From positions 1 to 45,261 of the forward strand of contig JAPLTN010000061.1 of the NCBI GenBank assembly GCA_026398135.1: a stretch of DNA of 45,261 bases. Direction: 5' to 3'. The translations under genes were made by a program, and so were the position numbers. The DNA is from Verrucomicrobiota bacterium. Its GTDB lineage: Bacteria; Verrucomicrobiota; Verrucomicrobiia; Opitutales; Opitutaceae. Each line of letters starts with the position of its first letter. Positions within the stretch are counted from its first letter, which is position 1. The notes under the pieces are model-generated. The model was not told the origin of the DNA. It saw only the letters and a list, made by a program, of their open reading frames with translations, and searched no databases. This document shows, piece by piece, positions 37,224-45,065 of the stretch.

Positions 37224-38435
37224 ATGGTGTGGCGCGTATGGCTCATGGCGGTTTTACTCGGAGGCGGCGCGGTGGTCGCGCGGGCCGAGGCTTGGCCGTG
37301 GCGCGGCGCGGTGGCGGGTGAGCTGCGGGTGGAGACACTCGGGGAGCTGGGGCTTAAGTGGGAGTTGGCAATCACGGGCACTAAGTTGGTGCTTACCGGG
37401 ACTGCGCCGGGACTGACGGTCGTGGTTGGTGCCGAGCCGAAGGAGAGTGGCGCATGGGCCTGGCGGATTGAGCAGGGTGCGGCGGATCTGGCGGAGCTCT
37501 GGCCGGTTTTGCGGCGACTGGCCGGCGAGGCGGCGACGGGTTGGTCGGCGAGCGGGCGTTTGAATTTTAGCGGCGCTGGTTCGTGGTCGGCCGAGTCCGG
37601 ACCGGCGGGCGAGTTGCGGGTGGAGTTACGCGAAGGCTGGGCGCGGTCGGATGCGCTCGATGTCGAGGTGAGCGGGATCGAGCTGGATGGGGTGACGCGC
37701 GATTTTAGCGGAGAAACGCTGGCCGAGGGGCAGCAGTTACGAATCGCCAAGGTGGTGAAAGCGGGGGCGGAGGCGCGGGAGCTGAAGGTCGAGTTCGGGC
37801 TCAAGCCGGGTCTGAATCTGGCGGTGGCGCGAGCGTCGGCGAGTTTGCTCGGCGGCGGGATCAAGCTGAAGCCGTTTCAGGTCTCGTTGTCCAAGCCTCG
37901 GGTCAACGCGGCGGCGGATGTTACGGGCGTTCAACTCGCCGAGCTGGCCCGGCTCATGCCTTGGGCGGTGGCGGCGGCGGAGGGCAAGTTGCGGGGACGG
38001 ATCGAGATCGGCTGGGACGAGCAAAAGGGGCTTCGCGTGCGCGACGGCGGGCTGGATATCGTGCGCAGTGATGCGGCGGAGTTTCGTCTCGCGCCCTCGC
38101 CGGGATTGCTGACGGGGAATATGCCGGAGGTGTTCCGTTGGTTGCCCAAGGCGGGGGCGTGGGCGAAGGGCATCGGGTTACGAAACCCCGCTTACGCACC
38201 CTTGCGGGAGATCGAGCTCGGGCGGGAGGGGCTGAAAATTGAGGCGTTGCAAGTGACTTTTTGGCCGGACGGATTGAACGGCGCGCGAACCGCCACGATT
38301 CATGTGGTGGGGCGGCCGACTTCGGAAAAATTGGTCAAGGAACTGGTTATTGACCTGAATTTTTACGGTCCGTGGAGCGAGTTCATGGCCTTCGGTTTAA
38401 ATCAAGAGGCGAAGTATGGTTTCAGGCTGCAATAA
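37224..38435 (+). CDS. ydbH: YdbH-like AsmA-type intermembrane lipid transport protein
   Basis: A 403-aa exported protein. The start at 37224 follows GAAGGA by 6 nt and gives a signal sequence (VWRVWLMAVLLGGGAVVARA). The body is repetitive beta (GRLNFSGAGSW, GELRVELREGWARSDALDVE, AEGKLRGRIEIGWDEQKGLR), as in the C-terminal part of YdbH, one of the AsmA-like bridges that carry phospholipids between the membranes. It is shorter than E. coli YdbH (about 880 aa), so the N-terminal half is missing or the family is reduced here. YnbE-like and YdbL-like genes follow directly, which strongly supports the assignment. Confidence 0.75.
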   Translation: MVWRVWLMAVLLGGGAVVARAEAWPWRGAVAGELRVETLGELGLKWELAITGTKLVLTGTAPGLTVVVGAEPKESGAWAWRIEQGAADLAELWPVLRRLAGEAATGWSASGRLNFSGAGSWSAESGPAGELRVELREGWARSDALDVEVSGIELDGVTRDFSGETLAEGQQLRIAKVVKAGAEARELKVEFGLKPGLNLAVARASASLLGGGIKLKPFQVSLSKPRVNAAADVTGVQLAELARLMPWAVAAAEGKLRGRIEIGWDEQKGLRVRDGGLDIVRSDAAEFRLAPSPGLLTGNMPEVFRWLPKAGAWAKGIGLRNPAYAPLREIELGREGLKIEALQVTFWPDGLNGARTATIHVVGRPTSEKLVKELVIDLNFYGPWSEFMAFGLNQEAKYGFRLQ

Positions 38436-38514
38436 GGCCATGGCGCCGAAGGGCGTGCGCGATGGCAGGAAACTTTGTTTGCCGGCCGGGGTCGGATGGC
38501 ATTCAACCCTGTTC

Positions 38515-38715
38515 ATGCGCGCCACGCTGTTCTCGCTCTGTTTGTTGTTCACGGCGGTTTTTACCGGCGGTTGTATCCATGTGTCGATGGATCCGATACA
38601 GGTCCACGCCGTGGTGGATGTGAACGTGAAGATGGAGCAGGCCGTCACCAATCTGTTGAGCGACATCTACGGCGACTCCAAGACGGTGAATACCAGCCAG
38701 CTTTCCAACCCTTGA
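38515..38715 (+). CDS. ynbE: YnbE-like outer-membrane lipoprotein
   Basis: A 66-aa lipoprotein precursor. A signal peptide of about 19 residues (LFSLCLLFTAVFTGG) leads to the acylated Cys in TGGC. The mature part (IHVSMDPIQVHAVVDVNVKM) matches YnbE, which caps the YdbH bridge at the outer membrane. I use the ATG at 38515; the frame is open from 38416, overlapping the end of ydbH, but upstream residues do not look like a signal peptide. It lies between ydbH and ydbL, as in E. coli. Confidence 0.8.
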   Translation: MRATLFSLCLLFTAVFTGGCIHVSMDPIQVHAVVDVNVKMEQAVTNLLSDIYGDSKTVNTSQLSNP

Positions 38716-38723
38716 TTTTTACC

Positions 38724-39092
38724 ATGAACTCCCTTCGCACTGTTTCCGTGATTTTTGCCGCCGTCGGATTGACCGTGGCGGTGGCCCAGGCGGATGAGGC
38801 TTCGGCCAAGGCGGGTATGCGCCAACGCCTCGCCATGGTCGATGCGCTCAAGTCGTCCGGGAAAGTCGGTGAGACCAATGCGGGCTTACTTGCGGTGCGG
38901 GATGGCGGCGGCGACGCCCAGGGCGTGGTGGATGCGGAAAACGCCGACCGCGCCGTGCTCTTTGCCGAGACGGCCAAAAAAACCGGCGGCACGGCGGACG
39001 CGGTGGGCAAAGCCTTCGCCCGCCAACTCGCCGCCGCCAGCCAGCCCGGCGTCTGGCTCCAGCGCGAGGACGGCGGCTGGTATAAGAAGTAA
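38724..39092 (+). CDS. ydbL: YdbL-like periplasmic protein (DUF1318)
   Basis: A 122-aa exported protein with a signal peptide (VSVIFAAVGLTVAVAQADEA). The mature domain matches DUF1318: MRQRLAMVDALKSSGKVGET, GLLAVRDG, DAENADRAVLFAETAKKTGG and a C-terminal WLQREDGGWYKK. In E. coli YdbL helps correct YdbH-YnbE assembly. It starts 8 bp after ynbE and ends the operon; the next gene converges 35 bp away. Confidence 0.82.
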   Translation: MNSLRTVSVIFAAVGLTVAVAQADEASAKAGMRQRLAMVDALKSSGKVGETNAGLLAVRDGGGDAQGVVDAENADRAVLFAETAKKTGGTADAVGKAFARQLAAASQPGVWLQREDGGWYKK

Positions 39093-39127
39093 GCAGCACG
39101 CTCAGACCGCAGCGGGCTGGTCTCGGT

Positions 39128-39529
39128 TTAGGTGACCGGCCAGCTCGTTCCCAGACGCTGCCTCCCGGTGACGGAGTGCAGGTAAAGATACATTTCGGCC
39201 GCGGCTGCGGCTTGGTTGTCCAAATCCGGCGACCAACGGGCCAGCGGGGCGGGTACGCGGGCGTAGAGACCTTCGTTGATGCCTTCGAGCGCGTCGAGAT
39301 TGGCCAGCGTGGAGGCATCGACGGCCCAGAGTTCGCCGGTGACGTTTTTCGTGTTTTCCGGTTCGGAGACCAAGCCGGGATAGTCGCCGAGCGAGTAGAG
39401 GGAGAAACCGGGACGGAGTGCGGCTTCACCGAGGTAAGTTTGGTCGGCGAGAAAAGCGTGGTTGGAGCCGCCGCGCTTCAATGTGCCGTAAACAAAAACG
39501 AGGCGGGTCTGTTTGGCGGCGGAGGGCAT
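39128..39529 (-). CDS. gamma-glutamylcyclotransferase-like protein
   Basis: A 133-aa protein of the AIG2/GGCT-like fold. The substrate loop YGTLKRG (14-20) is present, followed by PGFSLYSLGDYPGLV, a GELWAVD strand, and the likely catalytic Glu in LDALEGI. Such enzymes release 5-oxoproline from gamma-glutamyl amines or peptides; the substrate here is unknown. Its start is 3 bp after the stop of the PP2C gene, so they are co-transcribed. Confidence 0.85.
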   Translation of the reverse strand: MPSAAKQTRLVFVYGTLKRGGSNHAFLADQTYLGEAALRPGFSLYSLGDYPGLVSEPENTKNVTGELWAVDASTLANLDALEGINEGLYARVPAPLARWSPDLDNQAAAAAEMYLYLHSVTGRQRLGTSWPVT

Positions 39530-39532
39530 GGA

Positions 39533-40411
39533 TCAGGGCGCGTCCACGTTGGGAGCGATGGGAGGCGGAGGCGGTGGAGGCGGCGGGGCAACCTCGATCA
39601 CGAGCGCGGTGAGGTTGTCGCGGCCGGAGTTTTCGAGGGCGTCGTCGATCACGCGGAAGGCTGCCGGCTGGTGCACGTGGTCGGGGCGCGGAGTGCGGAT
39701 GAGTTCCTCCAGATTATGATCCCACAGGCCGTCGATCACACCATCGGAGCAAAGGAGAAAACGGTCGCCGGGACGATGAGCCAAGGCGCCGACTTGGGGT
39801 TCGATGATCTGGTTGCCCGCGCCGAGGGCTTGCTGGAGGGCGTTGCGGCCGGGGTGGGCGCGTGCCTCGCGTTCGTTGATCTGGCCTTGGCGACGCAACC
39901 AGCCGACGTAGCTGTGATCGTGACTGAGTTGCTGGATGCCGCCTTCGCGCGGCAGGTAGTAGAGTCGGCTGTCGCCGATGTGCCCGAAATAGAGCCAGTC
40001 GGGGGTCAGCCAGGCCAACGTCAGTGTGGCGCCCATGCCGGAGCACTCCGCGTAGCTGCGGCCGAGGCGCAGGAGTTCGTCGTGAATCGCGGCGTAGAGT
40101 TCCTGCAAGACGTCGGTGAAGCCGGCGGTCATGCCCGAGGCGGAAAGGCGGTAGGCGCGGGGCAGAAGGCGGGTGATTTTATCGATGGCGATGCGGCTGG
40201 CGAATTCGCCGGAGCGGGCGCCGCCCATGCCGTCGCTGACGGCGAAGACGTAGTCGCCGGCGTCGAGGCCCGCCTCGCCGGTTTTGCCAAGGTAGCGGAC
40301 TTCATGGCCGTCGAACGCGAGCGCGAGAAAGGTGTCCTCGTTGTTGGCGCGGACTTTTCCTCGGTGGGTCAGGCCGGACCAGTGAAGGACGGCGGGAGCG
40401 GGGTCGGACAT
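39533..40411 (-). CDS. PP2C-family Ser/Thr protein phosphatase
   Basis: A 292-aa cytoplasmic phosphatase. Family motifs are complete: RANNED (21-26), metal-binding Asp60-Gly in VSDGMGG, ECSGMGATLTLAW, GHIGDSRLYY, LCSDGVIDG and GRDNLTALVI. The C-terminus ends in a run of eight or nine prolines (about 276-284), perhaps a protein-binding tail. It follows a miniature kinase-like gene by 67 bp and so may form an opposing pair with it or serve the Ser/Thr kinase at 1359. Confidence 0.93.
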   Translation of the reverse strand: MSDPAPAVLHWSGLTHRGKVRANNEDTFLALAFDGHEVRYLGKTGEAGLDAGDYVFAVSDGMGGARSGEFASRIAIDKITRLLPRAYRLSASGMTAGFTDVLQELYAAIHDELLRLGRSYAECSGMGATLTLAWLTPDWLYFGHIGDSRLYYLPREGGIQQLSHDHSYVGWLRRQGQINEREARAHPGRNALQQALGAGNQIIEPQVGALAHRPGDRFLLCSDGVIDGLWDHNLEELIRTPRPDHVHQPAAFRVIDDALENSGRDNLTALVIEVAPPPPPPPPPIAPNVDAP

Positions 40412-40478
40412 GGTTAAACGGGCAAAGGGGAATGCAGGGGGCGAACGCGGCGGAAAAGCAGAAAATGCCGGACCGGCC

Positions 40479-40916
40479 TTAGTCGCCGCGCGGTCCGTCG
40501 GGGGTGGGAAGGTCGAGCGCCGGTCCGGGCGGGGCGGCGGGATCGAGGATGGTGGCGAACTCGAAATCGATCACGCAGAAGCATCCGGCCTGGGTCGAAT
40601 AGGTGATGTTGCGCAAGTAGGGGTCCTCGTGGCGCACCGAGAAGTTCGCCTCCAAGTCCGCGAAAATCTCGTTCACCCGGGCGGCTTTGATGTGCTCGAC
40701 GCGTTGACCGCAGTTGGTGGTGACCAAGCGGAGTTCGTCGTCGTAGGTTTCGAGCACGCGGGGCACGTAGTCGCATTTCCGACCGGCCAGGTAGGTGAGC
40801 ACCCGAACCTCGTTTTGAAACCGTTCCCGGGCTTGATGGCCGCGAAAGGTTTTGTGCACCCGGCCGTCAAAGCCGATGCGCACCAAGGCCCGTCTCGTAT
40901 CTTTCATTTCCTGCAT
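40479..40916 (-). CDS. minimal protein-kinase-fold protein
   Basis: A 145-aa protein that keeps the bare set of kinase residues: Lys22 in RVHKTFRG (the ATP lysine), Glu36 in NEVRVL (helix C), a catalytic-loop-like HEDPYLRN (His96, Asp98, Asn103), and metal-binding Asp117 in VIDFEFA. It resembles the small RIO/LPS-kinase-like group rather than full Hanks kinases: it lacks the glycine loop and the whole C-terminal lobe beyond the DFE. The PP2C gene follows. It may be an active small kinase or a pseudokinase. Start at 40916, or 40907 (second Met). Confidence 0.72.
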   Translation of the reverse strand: MQEMKDTRRALVRIGFDGRVHKTFRGHQARERFQNEVRVLTYLAGRKCDYVPRVLETYDDELRLVTTNCGQRVEHIKAARVNEIFADLEANFSVRHEDPYLRNITYSTQAGCFCVIDFEFATILDPAAPPGPALDLPTPDGPRGD

Positions 40917-41079
40917 GGTTAAAGATGGTCAGTTTTGGTCATCGCCCGCCCTCCGCAAGCAATCGCCTCAGAGTTTGATGGATGATTTTGATCAAGGTTA
41001 ATTCAATCCAATGTATTTATGCGGCTTTATTGCTGATAAATATTGGTGACCTAGCTACCGCAGCAATTTTTTTCATTGC

Positions 41080-41095
41080 TGGCATGCTGAGTGCT
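41080..41095 (+). promoter_or_regulatory. candidate sigma-54 promoter of glutamine synthetase
   Basis: TGGCATGCTGAGTGCT matches the sigma-54 consensus TGGCAC-N5-TTGCW at 13 or 14 of 16 counted positions, with GG (41081-41082) and GC (41093-41094) at the correct spacing. It lies about 95 bp upstream of the glutamine synthetase start. An inverted repeat CAGCAAT/ATTGCTG (41061-41067, 41075-41081) overlaps its -24 element. Confidence 0.5.
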
Positions 41096-41189
41096 AAAAT
41101 GCTGACTCAGGGTTTGGCCTGTGGTTTCTCCCGCGCGTCTGCGGTGTGGAATTCGGCCTTAAATCCACTTTCTCCTAACCTCCACATCC

Positions 41190-42221
41190 ATGGCTAAATA
41201 CAAACTCGAATACATCTGGCTCGACGGTTACAAGCCGGTTGCCAATCTGCGCGGCAAGACCCAGATCAAGGAATTCGCCAGCTTCCCTAAGCTCGAAGAG
41301 CTTCCGCTCTGGGGCTTCGATGGTAGCTCCACCCAGCAGGCTCCCGGCGGCAGCTCGGACTGCGTTTTGAAGCCCGTTGCCGTGTATCCTGACAGCACCC
41401 GCAAGAACGGTGTCTTGGTCATGTGCGAAGTGTACAACGCGAATGGAACTCCTCACGTTTCCAACTCCCGCGCCACCATCCTTGACGACCCGGACACCTG
41501 GTTCGGCTTCGAGCAGGAGTATTTCCTTTACCAGGATCGCCGTCCGCTCGGTTTCCCCGAGGGTGGTTATCCCGCTCCCCAAGGCCCTTACTATACCGGT
41601 GTTGGCTTCAAAAACGTCGGCGACGTGGCCCGCCAGATCGTCGAAGAGCATCTCGACCTCTGTCTCGATGCCGGCATCAACCACGAAGGCATCAATGCCG
41701 AAGTGGCCTCCGGTCAGTGGGAATTCCAGATTTTCGGCAAAGGCTCGAAGAAGGCCGCCGACGACGTCTGGATGGCTCGTTACCTCTTGATCCGTCTTTG
41801 CGAGAAGTACGGCATCGACGTCGAGTTCCACTGCAAGCCGATCCTCGGCGCTTACAACTCGCCCCTCGATTGGAACGGCTCGGGCATGCACTCCAACTTC
41901 TCGACCAAGTATATGCGCGAAGTCGGCGGCAAGGAATACTTCGAGTCCCTCATGGCCGCTTTCTCGAAGTTCACCTCCGAGCACGTCGCCGTTTATGGTC
42001 CGGACAATCACCTTCGTCTCACCGGCCTCCACGAGACCCAGTCGATCGACAAGTTCTCCTACGGTATCGCCGACCGTGGCGCCTCCATCCGCGTGCCGCA
42101 CAGCTTTGCCAACAACGGCTACAAGGGCTACCTTGAGGACCGTCGTCCGAACTCCGCCGCGAATCCTTACGAGGTTGCTTCCCGCATCCTCAAGACGATC
42201 GCGACCGTTCCGACCAAGTAA
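41190..42221 (+). CDS. glnII: glutamine synthetase, type II (eukaryote-like)
   Basis: A 343-aa enzyme that makes glutamine from glutamate, ammonia and ATP. Length and motifs are of the GSII class, not the roughly 470-aa bacterial GSI: YIWLDG, WGFDGSSTQQA, WFGFEQEYFL, GQWEFQIFG, WNGSGMHSNFSTK, NHLRLTGLHET, GIADRGASIRVP and EDRRPNSAANPYEV. The GSI adenylylation-site region is absent, so control is probably transcriptional; a sigma-54-like promoter lies upstream. A strong terminator follows at 42256-42285. Confidence 0.95.
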   Translation: MAKYKLEYIWLDGYKPVANLRGKTQIKEFASFPKLEELPLWGFDGSSTQQAPGGSSDCVLKPVAVYPDSTRKNGVLVMCEVYNANGTPHVSNSRATILDDPDTWFGFEQEYFLYQDRRPLGFPEGGYPAPQGPYYTGVGFKNVGDVARQIVEEHLDLCLDAGINHEGINAEVASGQWEFQIFGKGSKKAADDVWMARYLLIRLCEKYGIDVEFHCKPILGAYNSPLDWNGSGMHSNFSTKYMREVGGKEYFESLMAAFSKFTSEHVAVYGPDNHLRLTGLHETQSIDKFSYGIADRGASIRVPHSFANNGYKGYLEDRRPNSAANPYEVASRILKTIATVPTK

Positions 42222-42255
42222 GCTTCTTACCGGAGCACAGGCTCACGAATCCAGA

Positions 42256-42285
42256 AGCCGTCACCCTCGCGGGTGGCGGCTTTTT
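42256..42285 (+). terminator. intrinsic terminator of glutamine synthetase
   Basis: AGCCGTCACCC (42256-42266) pairs with GGGTGGCGGCT (42271-42281) with one G-T wobble and a TCGC loop, followed by a T run, 35 bp after the stop. Confidence 0.9.
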
Positions 42286-42386
42286 CGTTTCTTGGATTCG
42301 CGGGGGGCGGGGTGAAAATGTCGGTTTGGTCGTATCTCGGGCCTTGACCGCTACGCGCCGACCCGCACGTTTCACGTTCCTTCTTT

Positions 42387-42460
42387 TGCCTGATGGTGTA
42401 ATGGCAGCACAGGTGACTTTGACTCACCTAGTCATGGTTCGAATCCATGTCGGGCAGCCA
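42387..42460 (+). tRNA. tRNA-Gln(TTG)
   Basis: TGCCTGATGGTGTAATGGC starts the gene. The anticodon stem GGTGA/TCACC encloses CTTTGAC, giving anticodon TTG. GTTCGAATC is the T loop region, and the acceptor closes with TCGGGCA. Discriminator G and CCA are encoded (42457-42460). It is the last feature before the primase-helicase gene. Confidence 0.95.
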
Positions 42461-42480
42461 GTTTGGATTGCTTGGGAAAT

Positions 42481-42502
42481 GTTAAATCCCTGTTGATTTA
42501 AC
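42481..42502. repeat. perfect inverted repeat downstream of tRNA-Gln
   Basis: GTTAAATC (42481-42488) and GATTTAAC (42495-42502) form an 8-bp inverted repeat with a 6-nt centre, in an AT-rich 100-bp gap between tRNA-Gln and the stop of the primase-helicase. It could aid termination on either strand or be a recombination-site remnant. No duplicated tRNA end is seen within the window. Confidence 0.4.
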
Positions 42503-42560
42503 CGAGGTCTGACTGGTGTGGTTTTTTGGGAACATCGTATTCTTTATCAGGTAGTTGATT

Positions 42561-45065
42561 TTACGGTATTAGCTCTGGCGTGTTCGCCATTGGGTCGGTT
42601 TCAGGATCCTCGATAACGTATCCCATTTTCCCATAGGCTGCCGACCGTCGCCTAAACATGGCCTGCGTCAGTGGGGAGTCGTCGAGGTAGTCATGGATGA
42701 GGACCGTGGTCTTGGTTTCGTGGCTGCGGTGGAGGCGACCGGCATACTGCACCAACCGCCCCTTGAAGGACAGCGGCATGGTCAGGAAGAGCGTGTCCAA
42801 CCTTGGGATGTCCAGCCCCTCGCCCACCAACGAGGCGGTCGCAAACACCACGAAGGGCGTGCCGGTCGCGTAGTGTTGGGTAATCGCATCCAGGACCAGA
42901 CGCCGCGCCTTCTTTCCGGTTTTTCCATCCAGACGGTAATGGTCAGTCTGCGGTGCGCTGGCGGCGAATTTACCTTCCAGTGTGTCGAGGTATGCCGTGC
43001 GATCCGCGAGCACCAGTGGTGAGCGACCGGCCCGTCCGCAATTCACCAAGTCGGCAACGATCAGATTGCTGCGGCCTTCGTCGGTCACCAAGGACTGCCA
43101 GACTTCGTGGATCGGCGGTCGTGGCCCGTTTCCGCCAACACCATTTGACAGGGTGAAGGCGGTGCGACGTATGCGCACGGTTCGGGTGACTTCTGTCGGC
43201 GCGTTTCCGATCGAGTGACGAATAGGGCCGCATTGAAAAAACATCAGTTTCTCCAGCCGGTCCTTGCGTGCCGGGGTGGCGGTCAGCCCGTAGAGACGTC
43301 GACTGCCGCATGCTTTGAGTACTCCTTCAAAAGTGGCGGCGGGCAGATGGTGGCACTCGTCCACAATCACCAGTCCGTAGCTCGAAAAAACTGCCGCGAA
43401 ATCCTCCGCTCGCGCCACGCTCGGCAGCATGGCGATGTCCAGTCGCTGGGTGAGTCGAGGCGCTTTACCCCGCCACACGCCGATCTCTTTGCGCTTCAGG
43501 CCAAGGAAGCGCATGGCCGCCTCGCGCCATTGATCGAGCAGCACGGACCGATGCACCAGCACCAGCGCCGGGACTCGGGTTTGGGCGATCAGGGCGCAAC
43601 CCATTACGGTTTTACCGGCTCCGGGCGGAGCGCACAGCACTCCGGTGTCGTGCGCCGCCATTGCCTTCACGGCGATGGTTTGTTCGGGTCGCAGTTCGCC
43701 GGTAAACGTCCACGGGATGCGGGCGCCGATAGTGCGGACGTCCTGCAGCACCACCGTCGCGCCCGCTTTTTCTAATAGCGCCAGACTTTGATTAAGCACG
43801 CCGCGTGGCAACACGAGCCGGTCGGGGTGCCATTCGCCAGCGAAGAGGAATCGCGGCGTGTCGTAGGTGGCGAAGCGGAGGCGGAGTTTTTCGTGAAACT
43901 CCGGGTTGGCCAACGTGGCGAGGCGACGCAGGGCGGTGAGCACTGCGGTGGGCAAGGTGCGCGGCAGGTGAATCCCCGCATCCAACCGCACCGTGATTTC
44001 ACCAGTAACCAAGCCGGCCCGCACCGGCGCATGCGAAATATCCAGCAGCGCCTCGTCGTGGCGCAGAGCAAAGGCGGTCTCACCAGCGCCTTCTCCATCA
44101 CGGGCGACGTTATGCGTATTCAATTCCTCATCTTGGGTTGGTGCGACCAGCGGAGGCTGCGGTGAAAGGCGGGCAACGATGGTTTCCAGCTCCTGGCTTC
44201 GCAGTCGGGGCAAGGCGGCGAGATACGCCCATTGGTCTGCGATCAGATCCAAGTTGGCATCCAGGAAAACGGTATTTCCATTCTGGCGCGGTTCGCGGGC
44301 CAGAGGCAGTGCGATGAGATTGCCAAAACCGCCGGCCGGTAGGGAGTCCTGGTTGGGAAACAAGCGGTCATAGGCCGCCAGTCCGAGAGCGGGCCGCGCG
44401 GCCGACGCGCGGGCAATTAGCAGCAGACCGAGGCGTCGAGCCAGCGCGGCGGGCACGGCCCCAGCAAAGAACATCCAGGCATGGGCACCATTGCCCGAAC
44501 GCGAGCGCTCCACCGCCACAGTAATCCCGCTGCGAGCGGCGGCGTCGCGGTAGGCGACCACGTCACCGCGCCAACCCTCGCCATCAAAGTCGGCGGCGAG
44601 GAACCGGCAGGTGTTGTCTACATCGATCGCATACACCCCGAGCGTGTTTTTCCCGCGTAAGTGCGACTCAACCGCCCGCTCATCGAGCGGTGGGAATTTC
44701 TGATGCAGGCATTCGCTGCATTTAACCCGGGGTTTTTGGCAAACGCCGGCGCGCCATTCGTTGTCGCAAACGGGCGAGTAGCCCCTGCGACCAGTCCTGG
44801 GGTTTTCCCAGAGCTTTGGGAAAACCGATCGGCGCGTGGCAAAGAGTTTTAGGAAAAGCGCCACCTTGGCCTCCGGCGTCACCGGCGGCGCATCGGCGAT
44901 CAGGGCAGGTTCGCCGCTGTCCAATGCGGATGAAAAGCCCAACCGCCGGTCGGCCTCGCGCGCAGCAATCTCGGCTTCCAGCTGCAGTGCCTCGGCACGG
45001 ATCCGTCCGAGTTTCTCCCGTAATGATTCCAGGTTTTCGGGAGGCGGAGTCTGGCTCATCGGCAT
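42561..45065 (-). CDS. archaeo-eukaryotic primase (TOTE conflict-system type) fused to SF2 helicase
   Basis: An 834-aa protein. After a coiled-coil N-terminus (about 10-42) comes a primase-type domain (about 65-300). It holds a Cys cluster (Cys100, 109, 116, 119), the metal-binding DFD (159-161) in FLAADFDGEGW, the His motif in GNGAHAW (191-197, His195), and GNLIALPL. This is the domain that databases name TOTE conflict-system archaeo-eukaryotic primase. A linker leads to a complete SF2 helicase: APPGAGKT (479-486), DECHH (569-573), LTATPAR, SLVGEGLDIP and QYAGRLHR. Such proteins are thought to act in defence or mobile-element conflict, but that is not proven. It lies 100 bp from tRNA-Gln, a common insertion site. 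No integrase is seen, but the window ends 200 bp beyond its start. The alternative start is Met3. Confidence 0.82.
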   Translation of the reverse strand: MPMSQTPPPENLESLREKLGRIRAEALQLEAEIAAREADRRLGFSSALDSGEPALIADAPPVTPEAKVALFLKLFATRRSVFPKLWENPRTGRRGYSPVCDNEWRAGVCQKPRVKCSECLHQKFPPLDERAVESHLRGKNTLGVYAIDVDNTCRFLAADFDGEGWRGDVVAYRDAAARSGITVAVERSRSGNGAHAWMFFAGAVPAALARRLGLLLIARASAARPALGLAAYDRLFPNQDSLPAGGFGNLIALPLAREPRQNGNTVFLDANLDLIADQWAYLAALPRLRSQELETIVARLSPQPPLVAPTQDEELNTHNVARDGEGAGETAFALRHDEALLDISHAPVRAGLVTGEITVRLDAGIHLPRTLPTAVLTALRRLATLANPEFHEKLRLRFATYDTPRFLFAGEWHPDRLVLPRGVLNQSLALLEKAGATVVLQDVRTIGARIPWTFTGELRPEQTIAVKAMAAHDTGVLCAPPGAGKTVMGCALIAQTRVPALVLVHRSVLLDQWREAAMRFLGLKRKEIGVWRGKAPRLTQRLDIAMLPSVARAEDFAAVFSSYGLVIVDECHHLPAATFEGVLKACGSRRLYGLTATPARKDRLEKLMFFQCGPIRHSIGNAPTEVTRTVRIRRTAFTLSNGVGGNGPRPPIHEVWQSLVTDEGRSNLIVADLVNCGRAGRSPLVLADRTAYLDTLEGKFAASAPQTDHYRLDGKTGKKARRLVLDAITQHYATGTPFVVFATASLVGEGLDIPRLDTLFLTMPLSFKGRLVQYAGRLHRSHETKTTVLIHDYLDDSPLTQAMFRRRSAAYGKMGYVIEDPETDPMANTPELIP

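Noticed and set aside
40982-41197. 71-aa hydrophobic frame upstream of glutamine synthetase
   Set aside because: It covers the likely promoter, overlaps the start of the synthetase gene, and has no ribosome site or family resemblance.
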